From Rhizobium favelukesii (GTDB lineage Bacteria > Pseudomonadota > Alphaproteobacteria > Rhizobiales > Rhizobiaceae), in NCBI RefSeq assembly GCF_000577275.2, contig NZ_CBYB010000012.1:1-6450 (forward strand): a DNA stretch of 6,450 nt. Reading direction: 5' to 3'. Below the pieces are notes generated by a model. It saw only the letters and a list, made by a program, of their open reading frames with translations. It was not told the DNA's origin and did not search any database. Positions 4,946 to 6,450 of the stretch are shown here, in pieces (positions within the stretch are counted from its first letter, which is position 1; every line of letters starts with the position of its first letter). The translations under genes and the position numbers were made by a program.

Positions 4946-6346
4946 TCATTGGTCCTGGTGCAGCATGGACATCGCTGAAGACTGCGACTGAGTGCGACGG
5001 TCAAGTGCCTTCTGACGGTGGCGATCGAATTTGGCGTGTGTCGCTCGGGTCGGATCGGGGGATCCTCGGGGTCGATAACCTTGGGGAACGGCAGGTTGCG
5101 GGCGGTTTTTGGTTTTGGTCGGCGCTGAGGGGGGAATCGCCTCCCTTTGGGAGATGAGGAATCCGTAAGCGGCGATGCAGAGGCTTGCATGATGATGGAA
5201 GCCGCGCCAGCCGCGCCCCTCATAATGGCCGAGCCCGAGTTCCTGCTTGAGTTCCTGGTAGTCGCGCTCGATGCGCCAGCGCAGCTTGGCGGTGCTGACG
5301 AGCTTTCCGAGCGAAGCGTCGGCGGCGAGAGTGGAGAGCCAGTATTTGAGCGGCTCGGTGTCGCCCTCGGGCCATTCGATCAGCAGCCATTCCTCGGCGC
5401 GGGGCGTGGTCAAATTGTAATCCCTGGACGCGGGCCTCACGCGCACGGCGGCGAAGCGGGAGCCGAGGTCAGTGTTCGTTCCTTCCCGCCAGCCAATGGT
5501 CTGCCAGGCATCTTGCGGCAGTTCCTGCGCCAACGCCTTCGCCGATACCGGGCGGTGCTCGGGACTGCGGCGCATCAGCGAGGTTGGCCGCCCCTTTCCG
5601 CGCCAAGGCTTGGGCGGCAATGGTTCCTCGCCAGGTCGCCAGACACTGAGTGTCGGTTGCACGCCCACGACATAGTCGAGGCCGAGCGCCGACAGGCCGG
5701 TGCGGAATGCGCCGTCCGCGCCATAGCCGGCGTCGGCCAACACCACGCCGGGCGCAACTCCGGCCGCTTGAGCGGCGCGGATCTGGTCGAGCGCGATTGC
5801 GGGCTTGGTCTGGAACGCAACGCTATCCGGGATCTTCGCCTTGCGTCGCCGCTCGGGATCGTCGGCCCAGATCTCGGGCAGATACAGCCGGTAGGCAATC
5901 GGCAAGCTCGCCGCGACATTGGCGATCGAGAGGCTGACTGCGACCTGGCAGTTGTCCTGCTTGCCGAGCTGGCCGCAATATTGCCGCGCAACCCCGACCG
6001 AATGCCTGCCCTTCTTGGGAAATCCGGTGTCGTCCACGATCCACGCCTCGACCGGCCCATGCCGCTCGATCAGCGGCAGCACCAGGTCGCAAACCCGCGC
6101 CAGAAGCGCCTCGTCCGACCACGGCGCTTGGCCGACGAAATGCAGTAGCGACTGATGCTTGGCCGATACCCGCGCCGGTGCCATCACCGCCGCCAGAGGC
6201 TCGACGCTCTTGCGGTCCACCGGCAGCATTAGTCCGAGGCAGTAATCGTTGAGCGGCTCCGCCCGATCGGCGTGGCCGATCACATCGACCAGCCTATGGA
6301 CATAATCCGCAAAGGCTGCTTCACTTCCCGTGCTCAGGCCATTCAT
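4946..6346 (-). CDS. IS701-family DDE transposase (C-terminal frame possibly shifted)
   Basis: A 466-residue cut-and-paste transposase that binds the element's inverted repeats. The DDE triad is visible: the WIVDDTGFPKKG block (D105 or D106), D205 in VVLADAGYG, and E360 in LRWRIERDYQELKQELGL, followed by HYEGRGWRGFHHH. The start codon at 6346 is supported by AGGAG at 6360-6356, nine bases upstream. Length is normal for the family. The tail looks odd: up to QPAVPQGYRPRGSP (about residue 430) the sequence is family-like, but the rest (DPTRATHAKFDRHRQ onward) is not. In the neighbouring frame the same DNA encodes IRPERHTPNSIATVRRHL and later LQRCPCC, which I recall as the usual C-terminus. Removing one base of the C5 run (plus-strand G 5057-5061) would join them and end the protein at 4939. 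Whether this copy is active is uncertain. Confidence 0.9.
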   Translation of the reverse strand: MNGLSTGSEAAFADYVHRLVDVIGHADRAEPLNDYCLGLMLPVDRKSVEPLAAVMAPARVSAKHQSLLHFVGQAPWSDEALLARVCDLVLPLIERHGPVEAWIVDDTGFPKKGRHSVGVARQYCGQLGKQDNCQVAVSLSIANVAASLPIAYRLYLPEIWADDPERRRKAKIPDSVAFQTKPAIALDQIRAAQAAGVAPGVVLADAGYGADGAFRTGLSALGLDYVVGVQPTLSVWRPGEEPLPPKPWRGKGRPTSLMRRSPEHRPVSAKALAQELPQDAWQTIGWREGTNTDLGSRFAAVRVRPASRDYNLTTPRAEEWLLIEWPEGDTEPLKYWLSTLAADASLGKLVSTAKLRWRIERDYQELKQELGLGHYEGRGWRGFHHHASLCIAAYGFLISQREAIPPSAPTKTKNRPQPAVPQGYRPRGSPDPTRATHAKFDRHRQKALDRRTQSQSSAMSMLHQDQ

Positions 6347-6416
6347 CTCAGCATTCTCCTGCTGACCACGAATCGCTTACGCTAGCACATCATTGCACAG
6401 CAAGAATCCCCGCATT

Positions 6417-6432
6417 TTGTGACTCAGTAAGA
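6417..6432. repeat. IS701-type right inverted repeat
   Basis: TTGTGACTCAGTAAGA, the right terminal repeat, upstream of the transposase start. It is complementary to the left repeat except at one position. Confidence 0.88.
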
Positions 6433-6436
6433 CTAG
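6433..6436. repeat. Target-site duplication CTAG, right copy
   Basis: CTAG directly after the right inverted repeat, identical to the left copy at 4909-4912. The 14 bases after it are the original DNA downstream of ATP-grasp gene B. Confidence 0.8.
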
Positions 6437-6450
6437 CATTACAGTTGCAT

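Larger units (their letters stand above)
4913..6432 (-). mobile_element. IS701-family insertion sequence, 1520 bp, ends intact
   Basis: The element is bounded by inverted repeats. The left end TCTTACTGCGTCACAA (4913-4928) and the complement of the right end (6432-6417), TCTTACTGAGTCACAA, differ at one of 16 positions. CTAG flanks both sides as a four-base target duplication. A single transposase gene fills most of it on the minus strand. Matching duplications and near-perfect ends suggest a fairly recent insertion compared with the shredded IS110 and IS66 remnants nearby. Confidence 0.9.

Noticed and set aside
5147..6148. Long plus-strand open frame (333 codons) opposite the transposase
   Set aside because: It is antisense to a clear DDE transposase. 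Its product has no recognisable motif, and long antisense frames are common opposite GC-rich genes.

Overview
The window looks like accessory DNA of an alphaproteobacterium, most likely a rhizobium-type member of the Hyphomicrobiales (Bradyrhizobium or Mesorhizobium-like), from a symbiosis island, plasmid or similar IS-rich region. This is inference. It rests on the mix of IS110-, IS66- and IS701-type sequences, on GC-rich transposase genes, and on two biosynthetic genes of visibly lower GC between decayed insertion sequences. No RNA gene, CRISPR array or housekeeping gene was found.

Layout. (1) 2-265: C-terminal remnant of an IS110-family transposase, read through two compensating frameshifts and cut by the window edge. 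(2) 266-1090: about 0.8 kb without a convincing gene, holding several perfect dyads and a short tandem repeat; it is the leader of the first ATP-grasp gene. (3) 1091-2347: ATP-grasp ligase A (418 aa). (4) 2348-3652: an IS graveyard. In order it holds an IS110-family fragment (+), the 5' part of an IS66-type tnpA/tnpB pair (-, frameshifted, tnpB truncated at the IS110 fragment), and a C-terminal fragment of a second kind of IS110-family transposase (-). (5) 3653-4912: ATP-grasp ligase B (419 aa), a diverged paralogue of A. (6) 4913-6432: a structurally complete IS701-family element with near-perfect 16-bp inverted repeats, a flanking CTAG duplication and a full-length transposase gene on the minus strand.

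The only intact non-mobile genes are the two ATP-grasp paralogues. Their fold plan (pre-ATP-grasp domain, ATP-grasp core with both lysines and the acidic/Asn metal ligands, and a C-terminal domain like that of L-amino acid ligases) suggests ATP-dependent joining of a carboxylate to an amine, for example in making a dipeptide or amino-acid-derived small molecule. They look like an old tandem duplication (same strand, near-identical DNA blocks), later separated by IS insertions and decay. Their metal- and ATP-binding residues are kept, while two loops near the active site differ in length, so substrate divergence is plausible.

The IS701 element sits exactly at the end of gene B: its target duplication CTAG contains B's own TAG stop codon, so the coding sequence is undamaged but anything once downstream is now about 1.5 kb away. 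The transposase reading frame appears to switch near its C-terminus at a C5 run, so this copy may have an altered tail.
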